This document shows, one piece after another, positions 62,423 to 64,000 of a stretch of 64,000 nt of DNA. The position numbers and the translations under genes were made by a program. Numbering within the stretch: position 1 is the stretch's first letter; each line of letters begins with the position of its first letter. Source of the DNA: Streptomyces pacificus. Its GTDB lineage: Bacteria; Actinomycetota; Actinomycetes; Streptomycetales; Streptomycetaceae. The notes below the pieces were generated by a model that saw nothing but the letters and a program-made list of their open reading frames with translations, made no database searches and had not been told where the DNA came from. The DNA lies in contig NZ_BLLG01000019.1 of assembly GCF_011766325.1 (NCBI RefSeq), positions 53,405 to 117,404 of the forward strand, given 5' to 3'.

Positions 62423-62455
62423 AGAGGCCCCCCGGGATCATCCCGGGGGGCCTCT
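62423..62455 (+). terminator. Terminator after tRNA-Arg
   Basis: AGAGGCCCCCCGGGA (62423-62437) and TCCCGGGGGGCCTCT (62441-62455) form a perfect 15-bp stem with a 3-nt loop. Confidence 0.9.
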
Positions 62456-62472
62456 GACATCAGCGGGTGACA

Positions 62473-62790
62473 TCAACGTCCCCGCCGGGGGACTCGGGCA
62501 GCGGCATCCGGCTTGGTGTCGCCGTGGTCAACCCCGTCCGGCTCGCCTGCTCCGAGTGCGTCGTCCATCCGATCCGCTGCGGCCCGAAGCGTCGTCTGCA
62601 TGACGTGCGCGTAGGTGTCGAGGGTCATAGTGATGGTGCTGTGCCCGAGCGTTTCCATGATCGTGCGTGCGTCCACGCCCTGAGCGGGCAGCAGCGACGC
62701 GCAGGTGTGCCGGAGGTCGTGCACTCGGACCCGCCGCACCTTCGCGTCCCGGCACAGGATGCGCGAGCCGCACGCAATCAGCGAAAGCGG
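62473..62790 (-). pseudogene. Integrase C-terminal fragment at tRNA-Arg
   Basis: Only the last 100 or so residues of a tyrosine recombinase remain: VRVHDLRHTCASLL (His-x-x-Arg), LGHSTITMTLDTYAHV (His and Tyr nucleophile) and RAAADRMDDALG. The box-I Arg and the N-terminal domains are missing. It is a different integrase from the one at 60421, so two independent elements used these neighbouring tRNAs. Confidence 0.8.
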
Positions 62791-62854
62791 ACACCCCACC
62801 CCCTCAGAACGCGCATTCCCGCACCTTTCCAGCGGCCCCGCTCGGCTGCATTCC

Positions 62855-62863
62855 TGTGGACAA
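62855..62863 (-). other. Isolated perfect DnaA box
   Basis: TGTGGACAA is a perfect TTGTCCACA box on the minus strand, between the integrase fragment and the TPR gene. A lone site. Confidence 0.5.
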
Positions 62864-62878
62864 CTTCCAGCAGGAACA

Positions 62879-64000
62879 TCAGACAGTTCGTGCGCGGTCG
62901 TAGAGGTCCCGCGCAGTGGCGTTTTTCAGGTGCGGCCGGAGGAGACCGAACATGGTTCTGACCCGGTCGTCGGCTCGGCCGGACTGGACCATGGGGTAGT
63001 CGTCGAGCGCCTGGTGCCAGGTGTCGCAGGCCGCTTCCAGGTGGCCGACCTCCAGTTGCCGTTCGGCCAGCATGGCGCGGTGTCGGACGCGGGCGCGGCG
63101 GTAGACGCTGTAGCGCACCTTGTCGGACTGCTGCATGGCCTCGATGGCGCCGGAGACGTCGCCGAGTTCGTAACGAACCTGGCTGATGTGGTAGTTGAGC
63201 GACGCGGGGTCGTACGAGCCGAACGCCTTGCCGCGCGATTCGGCACGGTCCATGGCGGTCTCGGCCTCCCGGATGTACCGCAGTGCCTGCGTCCGGTCGC
63301 CGGTCTGCGCGGCGGCGTGTGCTTGCTGGCCGGCGAGGAAGGCCAGCATGCGAGGCCCGGCCTTCGGGGAGGCCGCTGCTGCTGCGTCTGCCAGCTCCAT
63401 GGCCTTTCCCCCGTGGCGAAGGTCGATCGCCTGGACGCTCATGCCGCGCAGAGTCGTGCAGTAGGTCAGGTGGTCTTCGGCGGCGCCCGCCAGTTCCAGC
63501 GCCTTGACGTAGTACCGCTGCGCGAGGCCGTGCAGCCCCTCGTCCACGGCCATGTAGCCGGTCAGGTACAGCAGGTCCGAAGCCGCGGACAACATCGCTT
63601 TCCGCACGTCGTCGGGGGCGTCGGCGCGCAGGTAGGACGCCACGGTGTTCACCATGAACGAGGCCGCCATGGGGCGTGCGTGGCGACCGCCGAATTGGTC
63701 GTCCAGTTCCGAGACGTGCTCGGTCATGGCGACGACCATGTCCACTTCGTTCATGCCGATCCGGCGGGCGCGGCCGGACTGGACCGCTTCGGCACGGCCG
63801 ATGACATCCGGCCACCCGGGAATCGTGAGGGCGACGGAGAACAGGACGGCCCGAAGGACACTGCGGCGCGATGGGTCCAGTTGAGTCGGCCCGGGGCGCG
63901 GTTCAGGCATTGCTGCCTGCCCGTTTCCCCGGACCGCTCTCCGAACCCGGCGTACCCGTTTCCGAGTACCGGGCTCTCCACGGTCTCGTCCGTCAGGCAT
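62879..64000 (-). CDS. TPR-type regulator-like protein, 5' end at window edge
   Basis: The 373 visible residues consist of a short Arg-rich start, a segment SRRSVLRAVLFSVALTIPGWP and then tetratricopeptide-like helical repeats (for example GLAQRYYVKALELAGAAED and SLNYHISQVRYELGDVSGA). This matches the C-terminal sensor part of the many Streptomyces XRE-type regulators in which a helix-turn-helix precedes a TPR domain. The helix-turn-helix would lie beyond 64000 or is absent, so the gene may be incomplete here. An ATG at 64000 is the first possible start. Confidence 0.7.
   Translation of the reverse strand: MPDGRDRGEPGTRKRVRRVRRAVRGNGQAAMPEPRPGPTQLDPSRRSVLRAVLFSVALTIPGWPDVIGRAEAVQSGRARRIGMNEVDMVVAMTEHVSELDDQFGGRHARPMAASFMVNTVASYLRADAPDDVRKAMLSAASDLLYLTGYMAVDEGLHGLAQRYYVKALELAGAAEDHLTYCTTLRGMSVQAIDLRHGGKAMELADAAAAASPKAGPRMLAFLAGQQAHAAAQTGDRTQALRYIREAETAMDRAESRGKAFGSYDPASLNYHISQVRYELGDVSGAIEAMQQSDKVRYSVYRRARVRHRAMLAERQLEVGHLEAACDTWHQALDDYPMVQSGRADDRVRTMFGLLRPHLKNATARDLYDRARTV

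Overview
This window looks like a core-chromosome segment from a Streptomyces species. The DNA is very GC-rich with strong third-position G/C bias. GTG starts are common. The gene content is also typical of the genus: a single-ORF CydDC fusion, the copper-trafficking set dtpA-copCD-ecuC-sco-ycnI, an SSI-type protease inhibitor, an LAxTG sortase substrate and pairs of anti-sigma-type ATPase domain proteins. From memory, this gene order resembles the stretch of the S. coelicolor chromosome close to oriC (roughly SCO3945 to SCO4010). A parS site and clusters of DnaA boxes in the window agree with an oriC-proximal position.

Layout. Positions 1-5.5 kb hold the cytochrome bd oxidase operon (cydA end, cydB, cydDC) with a parS site on the cydDC start codon. 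Positions 5.9-10.7 kb hold a secreted LytM peptidase, a HAD phosphatase, an F420-type oxidoreductase with an inverted relic of a second copy, a DnaA-box cluster and a MerR regulator. At 11.4-14.9 kb is a four-gene operon of two ABC-2 type exporters. Positions 15-19.6 kb hold a small hypothetical gene, a HAD phosphatase, serS, a second DnaA-box cluster and pheA. At 19.7-26.2 kb is the copper and DyP peroxidase cluster, all on the minus strand. Positions 26.4-31.6 kb hold signalling and housekeeping genes (anti-sigma-type ATPase, aminopeptidase P, SpoIIE-like protein with altered metal ligands, primase-polymerase-like protein). A 1.1-kb gap follows, carrying a perfect 16-bp palindrome, a strong hairpin and an exact sigma-R promoter match with no obvious gene. 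Positions 32.7-40.2 kb hold a SEC-C protein, a second anti-sigma ATPase, a glycerophosphodiesterase, an HtrA protease, a zinc dehydrogenase and a CmtR-like metal sensor with a Cys-tailed cation-efflux protein.

The accessory DNA is tied to tRNA genes. At tRNA-Ser(UGA), a 3.2-kb island (truncated IS1634-type transposase, truncated phosphotransferase, methyltransferase) lies between two exact 58-bp copies of the tRNA 3' end. At 60.3-62.8 kb, tRNA-Ser(GCU) and tRNA-Arg(ACG) each have an integrase fragment just downstream pointing at them: two decayed integration events about 2 kb apart. Between 45 and 60 kb are a DUF427 protein, a wall-anchored coiled-coil protein, a small secreted protein, a MaoC-DUF35 / MaoC / lipid-transfer thiolase operon, a SigE-family sigma factor, an acyl-CoA ligase under a TetR-type operator, a 1467-residue PAS/receiver protein with a huge disordered linker, and the SSI-like inhibitor.

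I found no complete, clearly new defence or biosynthetic system. The most unusual signals are the chromosome-dynamics elements (parS, DnaA boxes), the orphan sigma-R promoter, the tRNA-bounded island with repeat pairs inside its ends, the SpoIIE-type protein that has lost a metal-binding Asp, and the giant PAS/receiver protein with degenerate kinase features.
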